From positions 24,105,238 to 24,169,237 of the forward strand of contig JAJKFL010000427.1 of the NCBI GenBank assembly GCA_021186555.1: a stretch of 64,000 nt of DNA, given 5' to 3'. Positions 53,901 through 64,000 of the stretch are shown in pieces. The stretch's first letter is position 1; every line of letters starts with the position of its first letter. A program made the position numbers and the translations under genes. The notes beneath the pieces are model-generated. The model ran no database searches. It had not been told where the DNA came from and saw nothing but the letters and a program-made list of their open reading frames with translations. This stretch comes from Reticulitermes speratus (Eukaryota > Arthropoda > Insecta > Blattodea > Rhinotermitidae).

Positions 53901-56209
53901 ATTTTGATACTTTGGAATGTGGACTAGTAATTGAATCAATGCGATAGGCTCAGGTTTTATGTTTTCACGTACAATACGCGGTACTTGATATTTCACTCTA
54001 ATGATCAATTATTATATTATTATAAGTGAGGAATTTTAGAACTTGAAATGCCTGTCTTTAACCAGTATTATTTGTGAGGGCTGATAACACGAAATAGGGT
54101 TCAGTTAATTTAAGGAGATTATGTCCTATCTGGTGTTGAAAGAAACACTTTTTAGATATCTCTGTTTCAAATCATGGTAATAACACTAGCTCATACCTAA
54201 CATCAGATATGTTAAAACCGTTTTTATTTTATCGACAATAACAATCGTAAAGACATATATCGTATATTAGAATATTAAGATCTCAAATGCTCTAACACAC
54301 AGTACCCTGTTATATGTTTTTAGTACCATTTAGTCTCATTTCGTTTGGTATGTACATTCAAAGTCCCATTTCCTCTACTTGGTATCATAGCCACGGACAC
54401 ATACACTAGGAACTTTTAAGGACAATATGTATGAACCAGATTTTTACAGACACCGGGGTGCAATAGGTGTAATTTTATTTTCATGATATTAATAACATTA
54501 ATATTGCACTCACTAAACACATTAGTATATTGTCTAGGTAAATATACTCTAACAGACGTGATTGAAGTATTCCTCATGGAGCAGTATGGATACACATTAC
54601 TATCTATACATCCTCTCAGCTTTCATTATAAGGGTATTTTGTATTGTACTGTAGGTCTACGATTCTGATAACACAGGTAGAGGTAACTTCCTTGAAATGG
54701 AGCTGATTTCGATCTATCAAAAGACATAAGCATATACATGTTAGATAACTCTCCCTGAAGAAACGAAAAGTATATAGTTAGAAAGGTACTAAAATTTATT
54801 TTGAACATTTAACGTGACGTACGGAAAGGAAATCGAAATGTGCGTTATATTCAGTTCTGACCAACTATTCTATTATTATTACAATACAGTTACTACTTTG
54901 TCTTTAAACACTATTTCCGTTTAACCCTCTATGGTATAGAAAAAACGCAGAGTTATATTAGGGGAGGAGGCGAGTGTGCTATAGCGAATACTTTCCTTCG
55001 GTTTTCGTATTTAGTGCATGTATCACAGATTTTATACATAGCGATACTTGTACAGGACGTGTGGAGGGTTGTTTTGACCTTCATGACGTTGAATTTATTC
55101 TCGAGCATATTTTTACTTTCATGAATGAACGATTTTTCTTAATTTAGTTAACATAGAGCGAAGTGCGATACAGCACAGCATGTTCACTTTAAAGGTCATC
55201 TGTCTATTTTTTAGTCTTTGAAAGCTTTACCATAGTAAAAACAACCACACAAAAACTCAAAATTCTGAGAGAAACCTAAGAAGACACAATAATACGATAA
55301 GAGTTTGAGGAAACATGCACTTAGTTTCAGCATAAGATGAAGGTATATAGAGACATGGAACCAAATCGCTACATCTAAATTGTGATTTTATTAGACACGG
55401 TTGATTAATCCTTTATCAGTAGTGCAGGTTTTTAGCTGTACAACGATGAACTTACATTGAAAAAAATCCATCTTCACATAATTTTTAGAATTTCGACTCA
55501 GAGCATACTAAAGCTAAAACACCCCTAATACGTAGAGAAATTTCTCATACTTTAAGGAATCTAAAACCATTACTTCATTTACAACTACGAATCAACGTTC
55601 TAGCTGTCGAACTATGCAAGCATCATCAGATTTAGATGTACTCAATAAGAAGTGTATTTTTGAAAGAGTCCTCTTTCTAAAATAGTTCTGCACTTCTTTT
55701 TGTGACGATTGACACATTTTGTTTTGCAGCCATTTTCATGAGATTACGCTTAAAAACAAGTAAAATACTGAATTAACATTATTATTATAAATACGAAAAC
55801 ATTTACATTTAGAGGTATAGAATTAGGAAAGTATTATGTTTTGTAGGTATTTATGTTATAGATCAACTTTTTAGATAATTCTAAATATAAGGTCATTTAG
55901 GGACATCTCGACACGTTAAGAAATAAGGTGTTATTTCGGCACGTATTTCCCATAATTCAAAACACACACTCTCAAATAATTTTCATGGAAGTACTTTTTA
56001 TTTGTATTCAAATAATGAAACATGTAACTTCACGGGAAACAGAATTATCCATCAGAAACCAAATGCAGGCAAAATGTCGACTTCTCCCTGCGTTTAGGGA
56101 GATTTAGACACCTGTGCGCGAGATGTTAACATGTTGGAAGTTCTTTACTAACGAGGCTTTAGTTTATAAAATACTTAGCCATGTGCCTTACATCAGGGGC
56201 ACGCTATAA

Positions 56210-57209
56210 TTACAAGCAAAGATCACAGATGAAACTCATATCTGTCCCATTTTCCACGCAAATTTCGTGGAACCATCTTCCACAGTTCCCAACACACTGA
56301 ACCCAGTGTTCACCAGCTTTTTCGTCGTAAAAATAACCATTGCACACACCGCAGTAATTTTCGTCACTTGATACTGGTTGAGCAACTGGGTCCGTCCATC
56401 CCTCTTCGTCGTTCTGAATGACGGCCAGTCGTTTTGTTGTTTTGCACTGACCTGCTCTGATTTCCATTTTTCTGTCTACGTTCCGTTAGTCTCTCCCGGA
56501 AGTCTACAGACGTTACAACTGCCGACTCCTGTTTCTTCCTTCCTTTTCGAATAGAGGGGTCACTTGGAAATGTAATCTTTGGGAGAGGCGATAGTTCCTC
56601 AAAGGACGTAGGTGTGGATGTGGATGTACGAGAGTCAGTAGTATATTTTGCCAGGCGAACACCATCACCGCCATTCACTGATGGTGCAGGCTGATACTCG
56701 AAGACATTCTCTGCCAGCATGTCAGGGTTATACGGATAGATACCACATTTAAGAAATCCGTTTGACAAATTACCAGAAGTTGCTGACTTATCCCACGCCA
56801 ATTTCAACAATTCACCAAAGTCTTCTTTTGTGATGCTCCTTCCTGGGTGCTGACGAATTAAGTTTCTGCAGGCTTCGTTATAGAAATGTTTAAGGCTTTT
56901 GAAATAGGACACTTCAAGTGGTTGACACTTATGGGTGGTATGTGGGGGTTGGCACATCTTTTGAACGCATAACCGGGATGCTTTATCAAGCACGTCTGGG
57001 TCGTTGCAATGTGACGAATGGCCATCGACTATCAGCAGTATCCTTCCTTGCGGTTTGTGCTTAGAAATGTGATCTAGGAACGCAGAAAATACTTTGGACG
57101 TCATATATCCGGTTTCGGACATGTGCACAACTGACCCATTAGGCATTCCTTTGGAGTAGGCATCCCTCTTCCTAACCCCTTTCATGATGACAAAAGGTGG
57201 CACTGCTTG
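56210..57209 (-). pseudogene. Pogo/Tigger-like DDE transposase with C-terminal PHD finger
   Basis: The minus strand encodes PPFVIMKGVRKRD, then ILLIVDGHSSHCND with the second catalytic Asp, then QPPHTTHKCQPLEVSYFKSL, where Glu stands at the third position that is usually Asp in this family. The N-terminal DNA-binding and first-Asp parts are missing. After a frameshift near 56450 a zinc finger of C4HC3 type follows (CGVCNGYFYDEKAGEHW, CGRWFHEICV, CDLC), the PHD finger carried by many insect pogo-like transposases. The transposase lies in frame behind PolB sequence, giving a 454-codon chimeric frame (57728-56364). Confidence 0.82.
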
Positions 57210-57728
57210 CGCTTCCTGCTTCAACTTGAGGAACATATTGACGTATCCAGCGAAGAGTCCGCCCTCATTATATCTGATGTGCGTCACAGCATACTCCCAA
57301 AACTCGTATACTACCATCAACACATAGCCTTTCTCAATCGCCTTTCTCACCTCGTCGACCACCCACATGCCGATTATGCACCGATCGTCGTCAGAATGTT
57401 TGCAGTCTTGAAGCATTGTGTTAGCACAAGTGGAACACAGAGAGAACATCAGTCTGGAATTGGTCCTATACGGAAGGACAGGATGATACAACTTCCTGGG
57501 AGGAAGAACCTTACACTTTATTATCCCCTCCCTCGCCAAACAGTCGGCGGGACAGTCATCACCCACGTACACTGTCGGGTGGCCTACAGGAAATTTCCCA
57601 TACTTGCAAATGTACGGGTAAAGACTGATCACGTCTACGTAACGTATCTCTTCCTCGCCCTGCTTGACTTTATACCACATCTTAGTGGCCTCAGTTCTTC
57701 CCCCGTACAGAGCATCACGTACTTTCAT
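56364..57728 (-). CDS. Chimeric ORF: PolB palm fused to DDE transposase
   Basis: An uninterrupted 454-codon frame starts MKVRDALYGGRTEATKMWYK. It contains PolB motif A (RYVDVISLYPYICKYG) and runs through FLKLKQEA. At about 57209/57210 it switches without a break to the pogo-type transposase (QAVPPFVIMKG). PolB motifs B and C and the transposase N-terminus are both absent, so neither activity is expected. The frame could be chance fusion at an insertion or deletion point, or an expressed hybrid. The upstream PolB part is separated by a frameshift near 57766. Confidence 0.75.
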   Translation of the reverse strand: MKVRDALYGGRTEATKMWYKVKQGEEEIRYVDVISLYPYICKYGKFPVGHPTVYVGDDCPADCLAREGIIKCKVLPPRKLYHPVLPYRTNSRLMFSLCSTCANTMLQDCKHSDDDRCIIGMWVVDEVRKAIEKGYVLMVVYEFWEYAVTHIRYNEGGLFAGYVNMFLKLKQEAQAVPPFVIMKGVRKRDAYSKGMPNGSVVHMSETGYMTSKVFSAFLDHISKHKPQGRILLIVDGHSSHCNDPDVLDKASRLCVQKMCQPPHTTHKCQPLEVSYFKSLKHFYNEACRNLIRQHPGRSITKEDFGELLKLAWDKSATSGNLSNGFLKCGIYPYNPDMLAENVFEYQPAPSVNGGDGVRLAKYTTDSRTSTSTPTSFEELSPLPKITFPSDPSIRKGRKKQESAVVTSVDFRERLTERRQKNGNQSRSVQNNKTTGRHSERRRGMDGPSCSTSIK

Positions 57729-60186
57729 GGGTAAATTTCTAAGTAAGGGGTGTGAGTTCAGCTCTTTTTTCTAATTCCAAATTGTCATGTAAGATTTTTC
57801 TGGATTCACAACCCCAAATCAAGACGACTCTATACCCAGCATCTTCAGTCCTCTTCAGTCTGGCCATGGTCTCGTATCTGGTATGCAACGTGTCCTGAGT
57901 GTTGCCGATAGGTTTATGGCTGTTGGGAAGACAGAGACAGCCATACCAAAAGCATCCTAGGTACTCAGAAACTTCATTGGATTCTGCGCAGTACCCGTCG
58001 ACTTTTAGATTAGTTACTCCACCCAGATGTACTTACCGCCCGTTACCCGCGTGAACAATTTCCTTATCGCGACCAATAAATGCTAACCACTTCAAACCCT
58101 CCGTCGACTGCTTATCCCCCAATCGATAACCGGCTCGGGGTATGATTCCTACTGTGTCTGCTTTCAAGAAGAGTGTCCTAAAAACCCTGTTACAAATGGA
58201 GGATATCGTGATGGCTTGCCTGAACGGGTCCATCTTAACCAATTTCAAAAACAAACTCCTAAACGAACAGCAAGCCATACGCAAAACATTAACGTCATCG
58301 ATGCAGTATGAGACCAACTCTTGCTTGTTATCAAAAACGTTAAATTTCACTGTCTCATACCATTCCAAAAATTGGACCCTCTCTTCCCCTGACATGAAAT
58401 CCACCCCATAATACCTAGGTTCGGGAACGGGACCTACATAATTTAAATTTTGATCTGTATTAAAAAAATGAGGGTAGTAACCCTTCTTACATCTAAGATC
58501 GAAAGCCCTTGACATTGCCCTCAGCCCCATGGGTACGAAATTAAGGGAATCCCTAAATTCTAAATGCTCAACTGACATGGATAGGATTTTAGTCCCATCC
58601 ATGATCAGTTTCGGCGTCCATTTCAATCCAAGAAAGCGTCGCAGCAGGAACTGGTTATCATATCCCCGAGAATTGTGAGCTATAACAAATATCTTGTCCA
58701 GAAACGGCCTGTCGATTCGTAGATAATCGACAAATTTTCCAATAACATCAGGACCCCAAAACACGTGCTCTCTCTTCCCACACTGGACACAATCCACACT
58801 AACATCAGCAACAGACTCACACTTAGGACACGTCTGATGGCAACATACCAGATTCGGAACATGTTCAAAGCACCCATTCTCCCTTTCGAGATCCTGAGTG
58901 CTTTCAACATCAAAAAAGACAAACATGAAACGATCTGATAACTTGGCCTGTTTCAGAGGACTCATGTAACATAGATGTCCTGTAGGTTGATGTCTATTGC
59001 ACACGGAGCAAAACGGTTTGAAACATTCATGAGTCTTGCTCCCTGACACAATAGCACAACAACTCCTACATGCACGCTTCCACTGGCAGACCAATTTATT
59101 TTGTACCTTCAGGGTCACGTGATTCTGAAAACAGGTGTCACTTTCAAAAGTACGATTGCATGCGTCACAATACCTCTCAGTGCCCTTACTGCATGGAGGC
59201 GAGACAGTGCACAGAGAACATGAATACTTACACTTGTGCGTCTTGTCGTACATTGTATCACAAGCCTCGCAAATGATCTTCTTACCCATAGCGGCCTTGA
59301 TGTTACTGATGACATTGTAGTGACCCGTTTCCTCGTCAAAAAGTAGGTACAATTTCTTCTCCGAAATGGAATTTCCAGTAAAAATGACTCTATCAGGACT
59401 GAGTCCGTCGTAAACTATAATTTTGAAGCCTGAAAGAAACTCCTGAAACTGCCTAAGTTCCTCAATCCCCCCACCCTCAGACAAATCCACCCCTGAGGAC
59501 CTAAGCAGTTCTTTTACTGGTCTCTCCAATCTGTTACCATTCCTATAGGCCTTGTACTCCGGGTCACCATTCGCCTGTGCCATGGCAATGACCAGGGCGT
59601 GCGCTAAGCACTGCGAAGTGCCCCGCACCACTACTATACTGCGCTTCACAGCACTCATTACATCTACAGAACGCCCCTTCGTCCCCACCCTCCCCTTACC
59701 GAAGGGCATCCTGACGTGGTCAAAACAGACCTCCAACCTGTCTGTCAAACCAAACACGGCGTTGCTCTGAACTACCTTACCTAGAGCTTCCCAAACTAAA
59801 TGATAGTTAAATTGATCACACGGCCGAAAACTTATACCAACTACTTTATCGCACACATTCTCAATATTTCTGATTCGCATACCCACAAGATCCCTCCCAG
59901 GAATTTCATTCACAACAAACTTCACCAATTCATCCACACATTTATCCAGATACCTATAAGGGTCTTCGTCTTCACCCTGACACTTGAACCTTATTAACAG
60001 ACGCCGCCCGGTGGCATTAAACTTCTCATAACAATTCTCACTATCAGCCAAAATACAGAAAGGTAGTTTATCTGCATTACTTATGTCACGCGAGATAGCC
60101 TCCGACCCAGTTGTTTCTTCCATTACCGAAGTAACTTCAGAAGAAGTAGAGGCTATCTGCCTGTCCATAAGCAATTTATCAGCCAT
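57210..60186 (-). pseudogene. PolB: PolB copy B, truncated by transposase fusion
   Basis: From ATG 60186 (MADKLLMDRQ) an open frame of about 717 codons covers the N-terminal domain (QCLAHALVIAMAQAN, GHYNVI), the Cys clusters and the full exonuclease (FFDVEST, AHNSRGYDNQFLL, YCIDDVNVL). A TAA at 58033-58035 stops it. A frameshift near 57766 follows before the palm portion, which ends at 57210. From the start to about 57430 it is nearly identical to copy A (offset about 3,812). Between 57230 and 57430 it differs at about 20% of bases. Confidence 0.9.
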
Positions 60187-60189
60187 TAA

Positions 60190-60365
60190 ATATAGCAATT
60201 CCTATGATTTTTCACTTACTTTTTGAAATTCTTGTAGTCAGTGGAACGATGTTGTTGTTATTTTATTAAATGCTTGCAGTCAATAGCACGATGTTCTTAT
60301 TTAACTTTTTGAAATTCTTGTAGTCACAAGCACGATGTTCTTATTTTATTAACTGCTTGTAGTCA
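60190..60365. repeat. Short tandem repeats between PolB copies
   Basis: The phrase TTGTAGTCA-AGCACGATGTTCTTATTTTATTAA recurs imperfectly about three times (60230, 60275, 60320). Copy A's coding sequence runs into this block and ends at a stop at 60341, so the block replaced the last part of PolB and its tail. Confidence 0.6.
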
Positions 60366-63300
60366 CAATTTTCATAATTTAAGGTAATGCCCTTTACTTT
60401 ACACTGGTACGATCGTATGTCACGGCCAGGTGTGAGGACTGAATATGCATAATTCTTTGGGCCACCAGATACAAATTCCTCAATGTACGAACCAGGACCA
60501 TACTCCTCCAGTTCGTCAGTCAGATCCCCCAAACAAAACCCGGTTTTGACCTTGGGCTGTTCACCTACTTTATGAACGAAGATAACAGAGTCGGTGTCAC
60601 AATAGAGGACAGACTCGCCCAATTCTTCCAGGAAATTATACAGTTTTAGACGAGCCAATGCTGTTACGTAGGCTGCAATAGCCACATTAACATTTCTACC
60701 TGGGGTCACGTTCTCCTCTGCGTACTTCCAGGAGACCCATACCACTTCATTGTTCGGGAATATGAGGTTAGTCACCTCAATACCCGGACTCGTTATGAGC
60801 TCGTAGAACTGTTCCGTGGAAGAAACAAGTACGGTCTGGGTCATGTTTTCGTTTTGCGCCCATTTACCCCACATTGAATTTAGTTGAAGTTTAGCCAAAG
60901 TTCTCTGCCCTGCATTCTTCGAAATTGATGCCCTGTCAAGATCAATTCCTTCTGAGCGCCGGTAGTTCTCAATGTATTCCGTCTTCTGCTCCTCGCTGAC
61001 AACATCAGATGGATAACCTGACGCCTCCTGCTTCAACTTCAGAAACATGTTCACGTATCCGGCGAAGAGTCCGCCCTCCGTTCCTCTCAGCTGGGTCACA
61101 TCGTACTCCCAAAACTCGTACACATCAATCACAACATACCCCTTCTCAACTGCCTTCCGTACCTCATCGACGACCCACGTGCCGACTAAACACCGATCGT
61201 CATCTGAATGTCGGCAGTCCTCTTGCAGCGTCTTGTCAGCACAGGCGGAACACAGAGAGAACATCAGTCTGGAATTGGTCCTATACGGAAGGACAGGATG
61301 GTACAACTTCCTGGGAGGAAGAACCTTACATTTCATTATCCCCTCCCTCGCCAAGCAGTCGGCGGGACAGTCATCACCCACGTACACTGTCGGGTGGCCT
61401 ACAGGAAATTTCCCATACTTGCAAATGTACGGGTAAAGACTGATCACGTCTACGTAACGTATCTCTTCCTCGCCCTGCTTGACTTTATACCACATCTTAG
61501 TGGCCTCAGTTCTTCCCCCGTACAGAGCAATACGTACTTTCATGGGTAAATTTCTAAGTAAGGGGCGTGAGTTCAGCTCATTTTCTAATTCCAAATTGTC
61601 ATGTAAGATTTTTCTGAATTCACAGCCCCAAATCGAGACGACTCTATACCCAGCATCTTCAATCCTCTTCAGTCTGGCCATGGTCTCGTATCTGGTATGC
61701 AACGTGTTCTGAGTGTTGCCGATAGGTTTATGTCTGTTGGGAAGACAGAGACAGCCTTGCCAAAAGCATCCTAGGTACTCAAAAACTTCATTGGATTCTG
61801 CGCAGTACCCGTCGACTTTTAGATTAGTTACCCCACCCAAACGTACTTCCCGCCCGTTACCCGCGTGAACAATTTCCTTATCGCGACCAATAAATGCTAA
61901 CCATTTCAAACCCTCTATCGACTGCTTATCCCCCAATCGGTAACTTGCTCGGGTTATGATTCCTACTGTGTCTGCTTTCAAGAAGAGTGTCCTAAAAACC
62001 CTGTTACAAATGGAGGATATCGTGATGGCTTGCCTGAACGGGTCCATCTTAACCAATTTCAAAAACAAACTCCTAAACGAACAGCAAGCCATACGCAAAA
62101 CATTAACGTCATCGATGCAGTATGAGACCAACTCCTGCTTGTTATCAAAAACGTTAAATTTCACTGTCTCATACCATTCCAAAAATTGGACCCTCTCTTC
62201 CCCTGACCTGAAATCCACCCCATAATACCTAGGTTCGGGAACGGGACCTACATAATTTAAATTTTGATCTGTATTAAAAAAATGAGGGTAGTAACCCTTC
62301 TTACATCTAAGATCGAAAGCCCTTGACATTGCCCTCAGCCCCATGGGTACGAAATTAAGGGAATCCCTAAATTCTAAATGCTCAACTGACATGGATAGGA
62401 TTTTAGTCCCATCCATGATCAGTTTCGGCTTCCATTTCAATTCAAGAAAGCGTCGCAGCAGGAACTGGTTATCATATCCCCGAGAATTGTGAGCTATAAC
62501 AAATATCTTGTCCAGAAACGGCCTGTCGATTCGTAGATAATCGACAAATTTTCCAATAACATCAGGACCCCAAAACACGTGCTCTCTCTTCCCACACTGG
62601 ACACAATCCACACTAACATCAACAACAGACTCACACTTAGGACACGTCTGATGGCAACATACCAGATTCGGAACATGTTCAAAGCACCCATTCTCCCTTT
62701 CGAGATCCTGAGTGCTTTCAACATCAAAAAAGACAAACATGAAACGATCTGATAACTTGGCCTGTTTCAGAGGACTCATGTAACATAGATGTCCTGTAGG
62801 TTGATGTCTATTGCACACGGAGCAAAACGGTTTGAAACATTCATGAGTCTTGCTCCCTGACACAATAGCACAACTCCTGCATGCACGCTTCCACTGGCAG
62901 ACCAATTTATTTTGTACCTTCAGGGTCACGTGATTCTGAAAACAGGTGTCACTTTCAAAAGTACGATTGCATGCGTCACAATACCTCTCAGTGCCCTTAC
63001 TGCATGGAGGCGAGACAGTGCACAGAGAACAAGAATACTTACACTTGTGCGTCTTGTCGTACATTGTATCACAAGCCTCGCAAATGAACTTCTTACCCAT
63101 AGCGGCCTTGATGTTACTGATGACATTGTAGTGACCCGTTTCCTCGTCAAAAAGTAGGTACAATTTCTTCTCCGAAACGGAATTTCCAGTTAAAATGACT
63201 CTTATCAGGACTGAGTCCATCGTAAACTATAATTTTGAAGCCTGAAAGAAACTCCTGAAACTGCCTAAGTTCCTCAATCCCCCCACCCTCAGACAAATCC

Positions 63301-63998
63301 ACCCCTGAGGACCTAAGCAGTTCTTTTACTGGTCTCTCCAATCTGTTACCATTCCTATAGGCCTTGTACTCCGGGTCACCATTCGCCTGTGCCATGGCAA
63401 TGACCAGTGCGTGCGCTAAGCACTGCGAAGTGCCCCGCACCACTACTATACTGCGCTTCACAGCACTCATTACATCTACAGAACGCCCCTTCGTCCCCAC
63501 CCTCCCCTTACCGAAGGGCATCCTGACGTGGTCAAAACAGACCTCCAACCTGTCTGTCAAACCAAACACGGCGTTGCTCTGAACTACCTTACCTAGAGCT
63601 TCCCAAACTAAATGATAGTTAAATTGATCACACGGCCGAAAACTTATACCAACTACTCTATCGCACACATTCTCAATATTTCTGATTCGCATACCCACAA
63701 GATCCCTCCCAGGAATTTCATTCACAACAAACTTCACCAATTCATCCACACATTTATCCATATACCTATAAGGGTCTTCGTCTTCACCCTGACACTTGAA
63801 CCTTATTAATAGACGCCGCCCGGTGGCATTAAACTTCTCATAACAATTCTCACTATCAGCCAAAATACAGAAAGGTAGTTTATCTGCATTACTTATGTCA
63901 CGCGAGATAGCCTCCGACCCAGTTGTTTCTTCCATTACCGAAGTAACTTCAGAAGAAGTAGAGGCTATCTGCCTGTCCATAAGCAATTTATCAGCCAT
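60341..63998 (-). CDS. PolB: Protein-primed DNA polymerase B, copy A (one frameshift)
   Basis: From ATG 63998 about 265 codons of N-terminal domain are open. A single-base frameshift near 63201-63206 moves the frame, and a 959-codon frame then runs to 60341. All catalytic motifs are visible: exonuclease FFDVEST, AHNSRGYDNQFLL and YCIDDVNVL; palm A VDVISLYP, B ISKNAGQRTLAKLQLNSMWG, C LYCDTDSVIF; and GGPKNYAYSV. Four zinc-type Cys clusters precede the exonuclease. The C-terminal tail seen in copy 1 (NSKVVNFTSIRH) is replaced by CDYKQLIK from the spacer repeats. It is the best preserved polymerase in the window and copies DNA from a protein primer in active relatives. Confidence 0.92.
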
Positions 63999-64000
63999 TA

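Larger units (their letters stand above)
51791..56209. other. AT-rich region without a supported gene
   Basis: Short frames on both strands have no recognisable motif. Contents seen are a remnant of the unrecognised coding repeat (52645-52394), a degenerate tandem repeat (52890-53900), and a pair of related short segments (52720-52770 and 55695-55750) sharing GATTGACACATTT and CATGAGAT. The last 300 bases probably belong to the pogo-like element that follows. Confidence 0.45.

Noticed and set aside
54483-54808. Two opposite short frames of about 60 codons
   Set aside because: Length expected by chance in AT-rich DNA; no repeats, motifs or homologous copy.

Overview
The window is animal nuclear DNA, most likely from an insect. 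It is AT-rich, has spliced genes, and is packed with degenerate transposons: Maverick/Polinton, Gypsy/errantivirus-like, PIF/Harbinger, hAT, Tc1/mariner-like, pogo-like, and non-LTR elements of the Jockey, R2 (RLE) and RTE-like types. A repeat whose translation begins TPRPGRFTPG, which I remember from many insect gene models, points the same way, perhaps to a cockroach or relative. The species cannot be fixed from sequence alone. Almost every gene is on the minus strand.

Layout. 1-11474: the right part of a decayed Polinton. Reading up from low coordinates it carries an unassigned partial gene, an adenain-like protease, the double-jelly-roll major capsid protein, a small membrane-active-like protein, the penton, an integrase with chromodomain, a conserved accessory protein, an X-like core protein, the packaging ATPase and a protein-primed DNA polymerase B (PolB), then a terminal region with tRNA-like repeats. 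11475-16640: gag and env remnants of a retrovirus-like element, split by a PIF/Harbinger element whose MADF-BESS partner gene lies antisense inside the transposase intron. 16640-19260: repeats and a dead Tc1-like transposase. 20838-23024: a second, truncated Polinton (PolB N-terminus plus terminus). 22706-30866 and 38213-45903: a direct segmental duplication of about 8 kb, called X and Y below. Between X and Y sit an errantivirus-like element (30867-35995) that carries its own hAT insertion, and a shredded third Polinton. 45228-51790: another duplicated 2.2 kb block on either side of a Jockey fragment and a Polinton terminus. 51791-56209: no supported gene, with an old tandem repeat. 56210-64000: two tandem PolB copies about 3.8 kb apart. 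One is nearly intact. The other is fused in frame to a pogo-like DDE transposase followed by a PHD finger.

Threaded through 20.5-44.8 kb are short minus-strand exons with good splice sites and compatible phases that encode coiled-coil segments. They look like a duplicated exon array of a host gene swollen by transposons. The X and Y copies are about 99% identical in introns, yet differ by roughly a quarter of bases inside one of these exons. Together with the PolB-transposase chimera, this is the most unusual signal in the window.

How the parts relate. The Polinton genes would together make a virion-forming transposon: PolB replicates, the integrase inserts, ATPase and protease package and mature, and MCP, penton and core proteins build the capsid. 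Here nearly all carry stops or frameshifts, so the element is a fossil. All family assignments rest on motif recognition without database searches.
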